From: Chiridota heheva
Taxonomy: Eukaryota > Echinodermata > Holothuroidea > Apodida > Chiridotidae
NCBI GenBank assembly: GCA_020152595.1
Contig: JAIGNY010000327.1
Coordinates: 251,001 to 315,000, forward strand
DNA length: 64,000 nucleotides
Reading direction: 5' to 3'
Positions 50,356 through 63,089 of this stretch are shown piece by piece. The stretch's first letter is position 1. Each line of letters starts with the position of its first letter. The notes beneath the pieces were generated by a model that saw only the letters and a program-made list of their open reading frames with translations, made no database searches and was not told the origin of the DNA. The position numbers and the translations under genes are program-made.

Positions 50356-53353
50356 GAGGTTCAAACGTCTCAGAAACTGCCAAGAAAATCCTCCTTTACC
50401 TGAACAACATCAGTTATAATCCAATATAAAAAGAAAATAACAATATCCACTAAAAGATGAACTAATAGTTCCTTTCTTTCAAATTTTGAAAATCCCTCTA
50501 TCCTAGTTTGTTGGTGAATTGGGACGCTCCTGGCATAGAGCTACAAACACCTATGGATGACTTTGATGAATATCTTGCGGGCACGACCGGGTAGAATGTC
50601 ATGTAAGATCCGCACAGGGCCGGAAATGATGATTTAAAAATCGTTTCCCTGTCTCTCAAGATGTTAAATTAAATCGATCACTTAACATATTTTTCTTTAT
50701 CCTGGTCACAGGAAATATGTTATTTAGTTAATAGTTGGGTGAATAGTTATCATTAAAAAAATGATCATCTGTAAGTATTTTATAATTATTCTTGTGAGGG
50801 AAAATATTCTCTAAAAGTTCACTCACATCACACGAGTAAAATAAAATGCTAAGCAAACGAAATAGTATTGGCCATATTGTTAGTTATAAGAAGTGCAGGT
50901 GTTTTTGTATCTGTCCTGGGACCGAGCATGCCGAAGCGAGCGACCGTGAACTTGATGTATACCCACGGGAAGATACGGCATGAATGGACTATCTCAATGC
51001 CGTCTGCAAAACACAAGTTTCTTTACTTTGGCGAAAGAGGACAGTGTTAGGTGTTCACAGGTAGCTTGCTTGAAACTTAATCACCGGCGTATGGCTAAAG
51101 TACCCGTGGGAGGTTGCAACACACCGCGATTTCTTTATTTACAGTTAACAACCGTGCGCGATTATGTAAACAAAACACAACCGACCAAAGTGTTGAGCAA
51201 AACTCACAACAATACAAACTTAACCGATTTATTTATTTCTTATTTGGAAACAATAATCTTTTAAAAAGATTTAAGTTCAGTTGTGGGCGTTACTAAGTAA
51301 ATTGAGCTGAGTATTAGTCGACCGGTGCGCCTCAGAATCACTTTGTGAGTTAGCTCGACAGTACTGGACAATCCCTCTCGATAATTTTGCGAAGTTTTGA
51401 GAGAGTGAAGAATGATGACAACGAACTAGCGCATCAAACTGTGAGTCCCGCTGTGATCCTTTGCCAACCATAACCTCCCCGCTTGTTCAGTAACTATTCC
51501 TCCTCAGCCTGTCAAATCAAATTGGTATTCTGTAAGCGTGTGATGATATGTCCCTGGTGAATAACGAATAGATAAATAGAATCAAACTCTACTCCTGTGC
51601 ATCAGCTGAGATATATTATCTTTAACAAAATTCTTGCACTTCAAATTTCCTGTTAATAAGAAGAAAAAAATAAATATTTGAGCTTTCCTTTTGGAAAAAA
51701 GTTACACTCTGAAACAGCAATGTTCGGGGAAAAAAAACGAATAAATCGCGTTGAGATTACAAACAAAAATATTTTGATTTTCTCTTGAGCTCAAATCTCC
51801 TCCACGTGTCTAGCAACTAGTAGCTGTCTATCTCCGGCCACTGCAGGGACAAGACCAGTCTTCTCAGCAGTTTGTTGGTAAGTGCAAAGATACCTTGGAG
51901 AATTGCGCTATTGTTGATTTGAAGTACCCTTAGTGGATGGTTGGTCGAATGCTCGATTCCCCAAAGAGAAACCCTACTGTTCGCCCACTATTTGGCAATT
52001 CAAAATACACTCATCACTTCACTATTTTTACTTTCCCCGCTGTTTGACCTGCCCATGAGAAAAACGTCAGTGATCAACCAGTAAGTAAGACGCTCCGCCC
52101 CTTACAACCAAATATGGTTAATATACTTCCTAATTTGGTAAAACGATATGCGGAGATTGGTTTTAAGTGGCCAATCACAACGTGTTAAAGCAATAATATT
52201 ACCTGATTATTGGTTTGTCACAGAAGTTGCGTAGAGGAGGAGCGAAAGAGTTTCATAGGAGTAAACAAAACTCTGATGAAGGTGAACAACTTTGGATGTT
52301 TTGGAAGATGCACAACGAGATTTGATTTGATTCTAGCTCATAATCATTTTCCATGGAGATATCAAGATGTTTGTGTAACATTTTCAGTTGATAATTTCAA
52401 CAACAACAAAAAAAGACTTTTTGCATTACATAAATTTCGCATTTCTGCAATCAGGTTTATTCATAATTAGCATTAATAAAACTTATAGTTGCAAATATAT
52501 TCGTTTAATCTTGAAAAATGAATAAAAACATTTCAAATGAAAGAAAGAAATTTGCCGTTTCTCTTGCGACCCTTCTAATTTTATGAAAATTTCATCCAAA
52601 TATGCGACATGATATATATATTTTTTTATTTGAAATTTCTTGAGAAGATTAGCACCTCCTATATGTGAATTACAACGAAAGTTTCAGAATAAAACAAAAA
52701 AGACCAACTTCTGGTTTGGGAAGATTCCTGAACATTTACGACAAAATACGTTTTATTTTATGGTCTTATACATGCGTTCATATCTACGGCAAACTTTTGC
52801 TACTATCGTGGGAGAAAATCTAAAATACTCTTTTTTAATATACACGATTCATAGCAGATTGTGGCATTTCTATAGGAAATTAATCAATTTTCGAACTGTC
52901 GATTGGAGTTCAAAAATGATCAACTTCAGGAAATTGTTTGATAAGAAATTGTGAGGCTTTCGTGGAGGAGCTCATTTCCCATCCCTTGTTTCTAGTCAAG
53001 ATTCTTTTCTGAATGGACCCTTTTTCAGCTTTTCGGTATGATTGTTTAGTATACCCATAAACATTTTAGGTACCATTAGGAGAGATGGGTGGCTTAAGCG
53101 TTTATGTACAGATAAAAATGCATTATGTAGAAGGGGGAATGCTCCCCCTTGCCAGACATTTTGAGAAATCAAGAACAATATGTTAATCTAAGACCAAGTT
53201 GTTCCAAAATTTGTGGCTTTGATCTTTTTAGAATCTTAAATCATAATAAGGAAAAATCAGAAATTTAATTTGGAAAAATTTAAAACGTATCGCGATTCTG
53301 AATTAGCGGCACCATGCTCAAATTATATGATAATTGAACCTCAAAATTAATCA
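50356..53353. other. Sequence upstream of EBF; promoter and 5' UTR presumed here
   Basis: Repeat-poor sequence 5' of the start codon, somewhat richer in GC and CpG at about 50870-52100. On the relevant strand there are a GC-box-like element (GGGGCGGAG, complement of 52093-52101) and two CCAAT-type motifs near 52155-52177 (one per strand). These are short motifs that occur by chance; I cannot place a transcription start. No ORF here resembles a known protein. Confidence 0.3.
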
Positions 53354-53354
53354 T

Positions 53355-53576
<222 letters not shown>

Positions 53577-53718
53577 TCTCTGTTAGAATAGCATATTCTT
53601 TTTCATGTTACGAAAATAAAAAGCAAAAGATATAAATTCGATGAATAGCGCCACTCTTAAACGTCCAAAAACTGTCCCAGTTTCCTTGAGTCTTCATTAT
53701 ATCAGTATATTGAGCAAG

Positions 53719-54112
<394 letters not shown>

Positions 54113-56100
54113 GCGTGTTGCAATAGGGGTAAGAGCAGGAACCATCACGTGCCAATACGTGCCTGTAGGGGAAATGGAAGGGGAAAAATTGCTTCCATGC
54201 CGAAAAGTTCGAGATATTTAAATTATAATGATAACTATAAATCTTAAATGATGAACATGACGATAACTCACTGTTGCACTTTGGGGGGAGGATATCATCA
54301 TCCACGTATAATCAAAAACGGTGGCATTTTGATATTTCAATGATATCGTATAAAATGATTTTTTTTTTAGAAAAAGCCAACACCATTGGATGAAGTGCAC
54401 GATGTATACTTTAGTCATTTGTTTTGTTCACATAGCAGCCTACAATCACTGACAAAATTTTCAAAATTTATTATCTTAGATTGCGTGTTAAATTGATTAT
54501 TTCCATCACTTTAAGCAAATAAAGGAATAATTGCATTGTACAGATTGTAAGTAAGACAAATCAGATTAATGACCTATTACTCAGTCTTAGCAAAAATTCC
54601 CAATTTAAGTTATTTTCATTTGTTCAATTCAGCACCGACTTTTTTTGGGTTTTTTGTTTGTTGCAAAACTAGTAGGTGCAGCGTCTGTCTCCGAACGAAC
54701 TATGATGCATATTTGGAAATTTGGAAATAAATATTCTTGTCACGTATATTGGGACGTTGCTATGGAAGTTCGAGTGAGGGGCTGATGTTCAACTATTCAA
54801 ACAAATTCTTCAAGATATAAATGTTCATCCCTTACGCATTGCCCCTTCTTGCTTCATCAATGGATCAAACAGAAAACATCAACTTACGATTGATTTAATA
54901 GCAATAGTCTTTTAGATTTCAGTTTTAGTCTGTTTGTCAGGTTTCATGGGAAAATGATTTATTGTCAGTTTCAATATTTTCTTCAGTCTTTGTCATAATT
55001 GTGAAACATCTGACATGTCTGACAACGACAATGGTATTTATTTGCCCTACAATCATTAAATCAAAACATTTAATTATAGCTACTTTGGGTTTTGGATCAT
55101 AACAGCAAAAGGACCTTTTTATCCATTTCATTAAAAACTTCTTAAATATTTGTTAATTTCGGGTGCATAGACAGAGCTTTACCATTAGAACAATGGAAAT
55201 TGCTTCAGTTTGCATTTTTTCGTTCGAAAAAAAAGAAAGAAAATGCGGTCGGTTCGGTGACCCACTCAAGAATGTTTGCCAAAGTAGCAGAAAAGAGTAA
55301 CTTTGAGATATCTACAAATATATTATCCTGTTTTTATCATTGCTGGTGGCACTGCTTATTCTCCAGGATAAACAGAATTTTGTTGCTTCTCCCGTGATCT
55401 GATTTCAGCATATTGTTTTAGCGAGAAGAAGATAAGCATCGTGATACTAATTTACATACATTCCCCGAAGGAGTTGACTTTATCTGCTATTTACTTGCAT
55501 TTTGATGTACTTACAGTTCGTTCCATGTTTTTTTTTCTTTCTCTTTTTTGATACTATTTCTCTTGTTTGTTTTCTTTTTACTCTTAACTCCAAATCTGTG
55601 TATAAGTTTAACAATGATCTCAAGTTAACACATCGAGAGATTGGAGATAAACGCCAAAACTAATGCACGTCCCGGGTTTAAAAACATTGCTCAAATAGAG
55701 GGCTCTCGGTGACTATTAAAAATTACCTCTATTTAAATTCGTCACTAATTTTAGGCTCGCCCAATATTTGTTTGATTTTTATTTGTTGAAATCAAAAGTA
55801 ACACATTGAAGAGCCAATCAAGAATAATGGAAATTTGCTTAATACCGATACCAATTACACTTTGTGGATTTCACTGTCATAGTCTGCTTTGTGGAATTTT
55901 CAATGCATGACAAAACCATATTTTTCTCAGTTTGTCGAGTGACATGTGTACCCTTTTTGCAAAGTGACAAAATGGTCAGTTTAAAACCAAAGCCGAATAA
56001 ACTCTTGTTGAGGACGGGGTAGAACATAATTTGAGACCGGTCTTTACATCAATTTGGATGGGAAGGAGTAAAGCTTTCTGGTGTAGAGTACTTCACGTCC
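54113..56100. other. Intergenic sequence, nothing recognised
   Basis: No reading frame resembling a known protein, no inverted ends or tandem arrays noticed on either strand. Confidence 0.5.
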
Positions 56101-56104
56101 GATA

Positions 56105-56479
56105 CAGAGGCGTAGGAAGCGGCTAAAAGGTGCAATGGTTTTTCCCGGTTGAGAGGTGAAATATTACCAGACAATTTAGTACAATTGAAAGGAATTTTTG
56201 TAAAATTCGGCAATATTTCCCGAAAATTGAAGAATATTTCCTGAAAGTGAAGGAAAATTCATAAAACTTCCCGAAAAATTAGAAAAATTTCACGAAGATG
56301 CAGGAAATTTTATGAAAATCGAAGGAAATTTCACAAACATTGAAGCAAATTTTACAATTAGTAGCAACGTTTGATGAAAACTTCATTTACCAGTACAATA
56401 TTTGCGCTTATAACCGTGAAATATTTTTTTATATTTTTTTATTTTTTTTTATTTTATGGTGACCGATCCTATGCCCCTG
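56105..56479. mobile_element. Probable hAT-like MITE with AT-rich inner repeats
   Basis: Ends CAGAGGCGTAGGAAGCGG and, reverse-complemented, CAGGGGCATAGGATCGG are similar and start with CAG. Flanking 8-mers (GTCCGATA, GTTCCTAA) match at only four positions, so the insertion is old or the call is wrong. The inside is built of degenerate GAAAATTTCCCGAAAATTGA-like words and ends in a T-rich run. Confidence 0.5.
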
Positions 56480-56759
56480 GTTCCTAACTGAGGTTTTAAG
56501 CTTTTATTCCTGTCAATTTTCCCTTAATTAATCATTCATACGTGATGTAATGTAATATTGTGAAGTAAAAAAGCGAAAGATATTTACTTGTTTACTTAGC
56601 ATCCGAAAAATTTAGAGGATCGGTTCAACATCTGGGGGCGGTGGAACAGCTCTATTTGCCCCCGGTACAATTCATTACTGATGACAACCTTTGCCTATTA
56701 CACGGTTTATGTATCCCCGTTGAGTGGCGTGGTGGGTTATGTTGCACTGGAGGCAAGGT

Positions 56760-57178
56760 ATAGGTGTAGGAACCGGGGCATTATGGTACGCCCTCCTCCC
56801 ACCCTCCCCTACCCCACACACTTTTCCGAAAAATAACAAAAGCACCGCTTTTGAAAATGATAAATGCCCCTTAATTACTGTCAAAGGTGCAAGAATTCGT
56901 GGAATTTGCACACACTTTAAAAAAATTATTACAAAGTGCCCCTTTCAAAATGAAATGCCTCTTAATTACTGACCCAATAGTAGGAAACTGGCAACTTTTT
57001 TCAGTCCCATGTACAGGGAAATGGGTTCCCATTGGAAAATTGGGCCCTTTCTAACTATAAAGTGCCCCTTTTACTTTACTTTATTATCTACAGACAGGTG
57101 GCGGACATATGCATATGACTTGGGGAAGTGCCCCTAAGAGGTCGTGCCCCACACTTTTCAAAAGCTTCCTACACCACA
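56760..57178. mobile_element. Possible MITE-like repeat
   Basis: Left GGTGTAGGAACCGGGGC and right (reverse-complemented) TGGTGTAGGAAGCTTTTG could be diverged inverted ends. Inside, ATGCCCCTTAATTACTG recurs as ATGCCTCTTAATTACTG about 80 bp later. No target duplication was seen. Confidence 0.35.
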
Positions 57179-57366
57179 TGGGACAAGCACCCCTCCCTGC
57201 CCCCCTCCCCAGTAGAAAAAAAGAAGAAGAGGAAATGCTCGTAAGAGTAAAACGTTGGGCGCATAGTTCTAAAGTGGCGTGCGCCATTCAAACAGGTGAA
57301 TTCATCGAATTGATTAGTCAGTTAGTAGTCTGTTGACGATAATGAATTAATGAATTCCCGTAGTGG

Positions 57367-58025
57367 CCCCTGTGTTTCTCGTTATTTTGGTAGCAGAACA
57401 TTTCTTAAAGTCGTCTTAAATCCAGGAGCGAAGCCCTACGTTTCTCGTGATTTTGGTAGCAGGAAATTGCGTAAAATCAGTGTTCCAATCTAGAGATGAA
57501 ACCACGGTATTGGTCCAAGGTTTGAAGCCCTGGAAGTCCTACATTTTACGTGATTATGATTGCATAATATAATTATAATACTATAATCAATATTGTGTCA
57601 TCTTTTGTATCGTTTTTGGTAATTTTGGTAACAAAAAATTGCTTAAAGTTGTGTCAAATCTAGAATCTAAACCTCTCGCAATTTTGGTAACAGAAATTTG
57701 CTTAAAATTGTGTCAAATCTAGAAACGAAGTCCCTGGACTGCTGCAATGTTGGAAGCGAAATTTGCATTTCTCGCGATTTTGAAAGCAGAAATGAGCTTA
57801 ATATTGTATCAACTCCAAGGTTGAAGCCGTGTTATGAGGTCCAACAGAACAGCCCTATGGGGCAAAGCCCCGGAAGTACCGGGCTGCGTTTCTTGTGATT
57901 TTGATAACAGAAGATTGTTTAAACTCGTAGCAAATCCAGGGTCAAAGTCCTGGTAGGTGCGCCAACTGCGGAAGCTTAGCGTTTTTTGGCGTGATTTTGG
58001 TATCAGAAATTGCTAAAAATCGTGC
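57367..58025. repeat. Degenerate tandem repeat, about eight units
   Basis: Repeating pattern TTTCTCGTGATTTTGGTAAC then AGAAATTGCTTAAAATTGTG then TCAAATCTAGAAACGAAG, with irregular spacers of 10-60 bp between units. Units differ by 15-30 percent, so the array is old. No coding capacity. Confidence 0.8.
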
Positions 58026-59589
58026 CATTTCCACACTTTATAAGTTAGCTAAAAGGAATATCATTATTTTGGAACAAATGATCAATTTTAGGATCCCATT
58101 GAATACAATATGTCACTCTTTAGTTTAAATCCAGGGATGATTTTCATGTGTTTGATGTAAGATCAGAGCTTTGAGAAAAAAACATTTACGTTTGTTTTGT
58201 AAATACACAAATTGCAGAAGTTGAGAACAAAAATATGTACAAATATATTTTAGATCAATTTTTGCGCCCCGTGAGCATTCGGCGCCCTCTCACAAAGTTT
58301 CACTGGGGGAGTTGCCCCCTGTCCCTCTTCCACCACGCCACTACCTCCACCGTTGAATGTCTATTAAAAAGGAGCATTAAATTCTGACTAGATCTTTTTT
58401 TCAAATGTAGACATTCCTCATTATGTGTGGCAGATCAAAGTTTTAAGGACACGCAGGATGAAACCAGCCTTTCGTACGGGGAGGGGGGAGGGATCTCCGA
58501 GGAAAACGCTATTACATATTATCTCCTCAAAATCTGGACTATTTAAGCATATTTTCTGAATCTTTTTGCTCTTAAAAAAAAGTTATTTCCTGTTTACATC
58601 TGAGTAGAAACCCGCAATAGATACCTTACAAATGTATATAAAACTTTGCAAATTAAAGTAAAATATCTAAAAAATAAAAACAAAGTTGTAAAATGAAAAC
58701 AAATTGACCAGTTTTGATGAAAAGTTTTGTTCATGGTTTCAAATAATTTTTTGAAAAGTTTATACTGCTTCATGCACGTCATCTTTTAATATTTTTTTTA
58801 TCATTTAAAACTTCGTGAAGTTTCAGATAGAGACGCGTTATTTGTATTTTCCTGCAGAAAAGGTATGATACTCAATACAAATCAGTTTCCCCAATTCGCC
58901 AATAAAAGAATTAGTCGTTCAGTCGTTTGGATATTACAATTCTGAGCAGCGAGTTGCAGGTACACAATCCGAGTTTTACCACTTTAAGTAGGACGGTGAA
59001 AAATTTGTCGCGAAATGAAAACGAGGGCGCTAATTCACAAGGGCATTGTAAGTTTTCCAGACTTTCACAAGTAACAAATCAAAAGTGATATTGAACTTAA
59101 ATCATCCATATTATAACAAGTTCAAGTTGAAAAGGCACAACTTTAATTCGGTGACCTTTCAACTTTGATTTCTGAAAGAATTCGCTTCAAATCGCACTTG
59201 AGTCCCAAGTGATATGTCACACACAAACAAAGTCATTAAAAAGTCTGCAAAACGACAGTGCCCTCAATAGAAGAGGTAATTTGGAGGAATAAAATGGTGA
59301 AAAGAACAACAAAAAGCTCCATTATATCATTTGGTTCCAATAAAAAGACACTTTGATCAATAAACTACAATCTGGTTGTGAGAAATTTTGATCCTAATCG
59401 TGTCTATCCACAGGTGCTTCGTTCAACCATGTCGTTATGTTATAAAAGGTACCATTATGTTGATTTATGTATTCTTGTATTAAGCTTCAGTTTTATTTAC
59501 TATAATACGTTTTTAAAAACAAGAATTGACCGACTGATCAAGATTCGGGTGGACTAAGGTTGACAAATGAAGATATATCGTGTGTAATT

Positions 59590-59925
59590 TTTGCACTTTT
59601 CCTCTCTAAAAAGGGTTATCCTTCTGTGAATAAGGGCACTTTTTGTCTCTCTAAAAAGGGGCACTTGTTCTCTTTTAGAAGGGGCACTGTTCTTCTCTTG
59701 ACAGGGGCAATTTTCCACTCTGAAAAAGAAACTTCCCCCTCTGAAAAGGGAACTTTCCCTCTCTTAAAAGGGAATTTTCCCTCTCTGAACAGGGAACTTT
59801 CCCTCTTTAAAAAATAATTGTTCCCTCTCTGAAAGTCTCTTTAAAGAGTGCTCTCTCTTACCACGGACACTTTCTAAACTTTGCCGAAAAGTGAGAGCAT
59901 TGTGCATATGGTTCCACCGCCTCTG
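59590..59925. repeat. CT-rich degenerate repeat and right end of the 1.8-kb element family
   Basis: About twelve loose copies of a 22-25-bp word such as CCCTCTCTGAAAAGGGAACTT, followed by TTTGCCGAAAAGTG and GGTTCCACCGCCTCTG. The same arrangement forms the right end of the element at 19687-21512 (21340-21512), in the same orientation, so this is probably a third, end-only copy. Confidence 0.65.
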
Positions 59926-60096
59926 CTCAGTGCTTAATCAGATCTTCCTTTTCCCCATTATAATTGCGCATACGGGTGGCATTGTAGCATAATGCACATA
60001 TGATATTTAACTGATCACCATTATTGGCATATAGAGGGGAGGGGGAGGGTGAAAGGTATCACATCAGCTTGTAACGAAACTTTGTATTTAAAAAAA

Positions 60097-60290
60097 GACC
60101 TACCACAAACTAGGAGGGATATTGGGGACCTACCACGAACTAGTAGGAACATTGGAGATCAACCACGAAATATGAGGGACATTGGAAGACCTACCATGAA
60201 CTACGAGGGACATTGGGGGACGTACCACGAACTAGGAGGGACATTGGGAGACCTACCACGAACTAGGGTGGACACCGGGGACCTACCCAT
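60097..60290. repeat. 33-bp minisatellite, about six copies
   Basis: Units GACCTACCACGAACTAGGAG plus GGACATTGGG and a few bases. An open frame of 112 codons crosses it (60049-60387), but single-base length changes between units shift the translated repeat, so I take the frame as accidental. Confidence 0.88.
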
Positions 60291-61119
60291 CGACATTTTC
60301 TCCTTGTATTTGGATGACTTGGAAAATTGCTTATGGGATCTTGGCGAGAAGTGGCAGGCCGCAGACGATTCCCTTGTCTTCTCGTAACATCACTATTGGA
60401 AAACCTGTACATCCCTTGAAGCCCTTCATATTTTCTCCCGGTTTTGGACAATTGTAAAATCGATCTTTGAGAGAGCTTGCCCCTCCCCCTCCCATCCCAG
60501 TGGCGCCAATACTGTTACCCATTTCATCCTTTGACTTCTCCTGAATGTCTACATTTGCTCATTTGCTCATTTTGCTTTTGTTAGCTACATACAATTTTAG
60601 CTATACAATTTGTAACTTTGCCCAGTTTCATTCTTCGAAGCAAAGCCCATCTTATTCATATCTGTATTCTGGTAAAGAATTTCATGAAGCTTCAATTTTC
60701 GATATCTCAAAAAAAGGAACAAGATCTTGGATACTTTGTTATTGTCCTTATTATCCTTTATTAAATACATCAGTAATGGTTGATATAAAATTAATCTTTT
60801 TTTCTTTTAATTTTTTTAATTGTAGTTCTTCATGATTTTCATTTCCTTTAAATCCTTTTTTTAATTGTTCTCTTCTTTCTAGTTTATTCTCTATCTGTTT
60901 TCTTCATAATTAAAGAAATATTTCTGTGATTTTTATGTGAATTTATATGAAAGAGGACAGTTAAAGAAATACACTGGAGAAATAAAAAACAAAGCAAAAA
61001 CACAGCGCATATCTATATTACGTTTTGGAGTTATAGCAAGTGACTGGTACAGTAAGTCTAATTAAACAGTCAGACAGTGTGAAGTAGTAAATACATTTCG
61101 AAGATCATTTTGATGTATT

Positions 61120-62319
61120 TCTATGAAATTAAATGTTCATTTTTATTCGAAAATAGTTCATTTTTAAGTAATCTTTTCATTAAAGAAAGTAACACAAACA
61201 TCGTCCTATTCACTTGGTCAGTTGGTCGGAAATGTGACCTGAGCAACAGCGCGCATTCACCCCGCATTGGCAGATTGGAGTGAAAACAAAAGCGATCAAC
61301 TGTGTTTGTTTTCATGCCATAAAGCACACAGTAAACGTGTATCGCGTAAAGGTTTGTTTTCACTCTAGCAAATGACGTCATCTCCCAGATGTGACGTGAC
61401 CAAGTGAATACAACGACTAAAATTGTGAAATTTCACGCGCTTCGCACGCATAAACTTAAATTGAGGGCCCAACAACTCTACATTTGGGACTTTTTCATAC
61501 TTAAAAAGCTTCTACCTCTGCCTACCTTTGTTTTCTCAACTCATAGTTTGTAAAAACTCTTTAAAATAGGACATTTCTATAGTGTGCGAGCCACCCCAAA
61601 TGTCATTAGTTGGGCATTTTTGGAATGGGCCATGCAGAGAAAACTTCCTATTTGGACCCGGGCCATCATTGTCATGATATTAACTGCAAGCGCTCCCCAT
61701 CTTCGCTGCTAAGTTTAAAAGATGGCCCTCTACAGAGAAAGAAATAATTGATCTTTTTGACAGATTGAAGAAAGTAACACAAACATCAAGCAAAATATCC
61801 CAAATTTCACTCATGGAGCGCCTTTGATTTGGTTTCTGAAAAAAATGGGGACACTTGTCACTGATTCGCTGAAGACTGGGTGTGAATTTGGGTCATGTGG
61901 TCTAATTTATACTGATTTTCCGAGTTACATTTATCTTCACGAAGAAAATGATGGCCTCCTGCTAGACCCCTTTGCTTTTCATATTATTTTAGACACTAAA
62001 GGTCTAGACATCATGTTCTATAAGTCTAATTCCTTCCGATTTCAAGACTTATATCTATACATTTTCCAATTTGTATAAATTTTAGTATAAAATTGTTCTA
62101 TTTGATTGAATTTTGGACCACATTTTTTTAAATTTTTTAAGTGTAGATTAAAAAAGAAGGGAACATGGGTCACCTGGAATTTTCGGACCGATAAGCCCTT
62201 ATAAATTTTCCGGTTGAGGTGGGGTGATCCCATAAAGTCATATCGCTGTGTTACATGCTTGACAGTGTCCCTCAGATCATGTGCCCCCTCCTCGTTTCAA
62301 ATATCTTCCGCCGCCTCTG
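61120..62319 (-). mobile_element. 1.8-kb non-autonomous element, copy 2 (reverse orientation, partial)
   Basis: Reverse complement of this stretch aligns with copy 1 from its CAGAGGCGGCGGAAG start (62319) through GGTCCAAAATT, TCGGAAGGAATTAGACT, AATGTAACTCGG, CATGACAATG, GGCCCGGGTCCAAA and TTTTAAAGAGTTTTTACA to TTTGTGTTACTTTCTTT. It has a single version of the unit that copy 1 repeats about 13 times, reading AGTCTTCAGCGAATCAGTG. The far end fades near 61120. A TA-flanked MITE interrupts it at 61209-61408. Confidence 0.7.
61209..61408. mobile_element. 200-bp TA-flanked MITE (mariner-like) inside copy 2
   Basis: Flanked by TA on both sides (61207-61208 and 61409-61410) with terminal inverted repeats TTCACTTGGTCA, identical over 12 bases. 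A second inner inverted pair, GAGTGAAAACAAA with TTTGTTTTCACTC, is present. The flanking 1.8-kb element joins up across it when compared with copy 1 at about 21216-21280, supporting insertion. TA duplication suits the Tc1/mariner type; no transposase. Confidence 0.72.
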
Positions 62320-62920
62320 GATACATTAGTTCAATGTTTAATTACTGAGATGTTGAATTATTGAGATGGGGTATTACATACACTTGAACAAGAGCATGCT
62401 TTGCACATCTGTTCTTGTACTTAGCTGCCTAGTATTTCTAGCAAAAAAAAAATCAAACTTATTTTCATCTGTTCATAGAACCTACATAAAAGAATGCAAA
62501 GCATTTTCTTGATCAATGCATGCTATTCCCCATCTCAATAATTAATACTGATGTTGCACATCTTTAGTTGCAGTCAAGGCATAGCAACAACTTAAGGTCA
62601 ATTGGAATACAATGTGCTGTAAAACATGAAAGTAGCAATAACGTCCATGATCAAAATCGGTCTAAAATTGACCATTGCTAACAATTATGGCCATTAATTT
62701 GATCAATTATGCACATTTTCTTTAAATTTGTGGGTATCAAAAAAAGCAAAACCTGTGAATTTCCTTATATTAACTGATTATTTGTTAAATCTTTACATAC
62801 CTCCATACCAATATTTCTTTGAATCGCTGCAGTTGATGACCAACAATTGCAGCCTAATTTTGCACGTTTAAATATGATTTTCAGTCACTAAAATTGTGTG
62901 CAATTACATTCTGACATTAA

Positions 62921-63082
62921 AGGCCAATTGTCGTTTCTAATGTACGAGGTAAATAAAACTAAATTCCTGTGTTTTGATTGGTCGAAACACAATGATACAG
63001 CGTGCACTTACATTCATAGGTCAATCAGTATCGTTTTGGAATTATTTGTGCGCTGGCACTGTTTAATAACGACAGATGGCCT
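62921..63082. mobile_element. TTAA-flanked MITE 4 (short)
   Basis: 162-bp element bounded by TTAA at 62917-62920 and 63083-63086. Left end TTAAAGGCCAATTGTCGTT, right end reverse-complemented TTAAAGGCCATCTGTCGTT: 17 of 19 identical. No coding capacity. Smallest of the four. Confidence 0.75.
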
Positions 63083-63089
63083 TTAAAAG

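Noticed and set aside
52640-52954. 104-codon frame upstream of EBF
   Set aside because: No domain or family resemblance and AT-driven composition; could not be supported as a gene or as an EBF leader exon.
58260-58350. ACCACGCCACTACC, a possible right end of a hAT-like MITE
   Set aside because: No matching left end with similar bases could be found in the preceding 2 kb.
60049-60387. 112-codon frame with RDIGDLPRT-like repeats
   Set aside because: It crosses a 33-bp minisatellite whose units differ in length, so the repeat is not kept in frame; no start context or homology.
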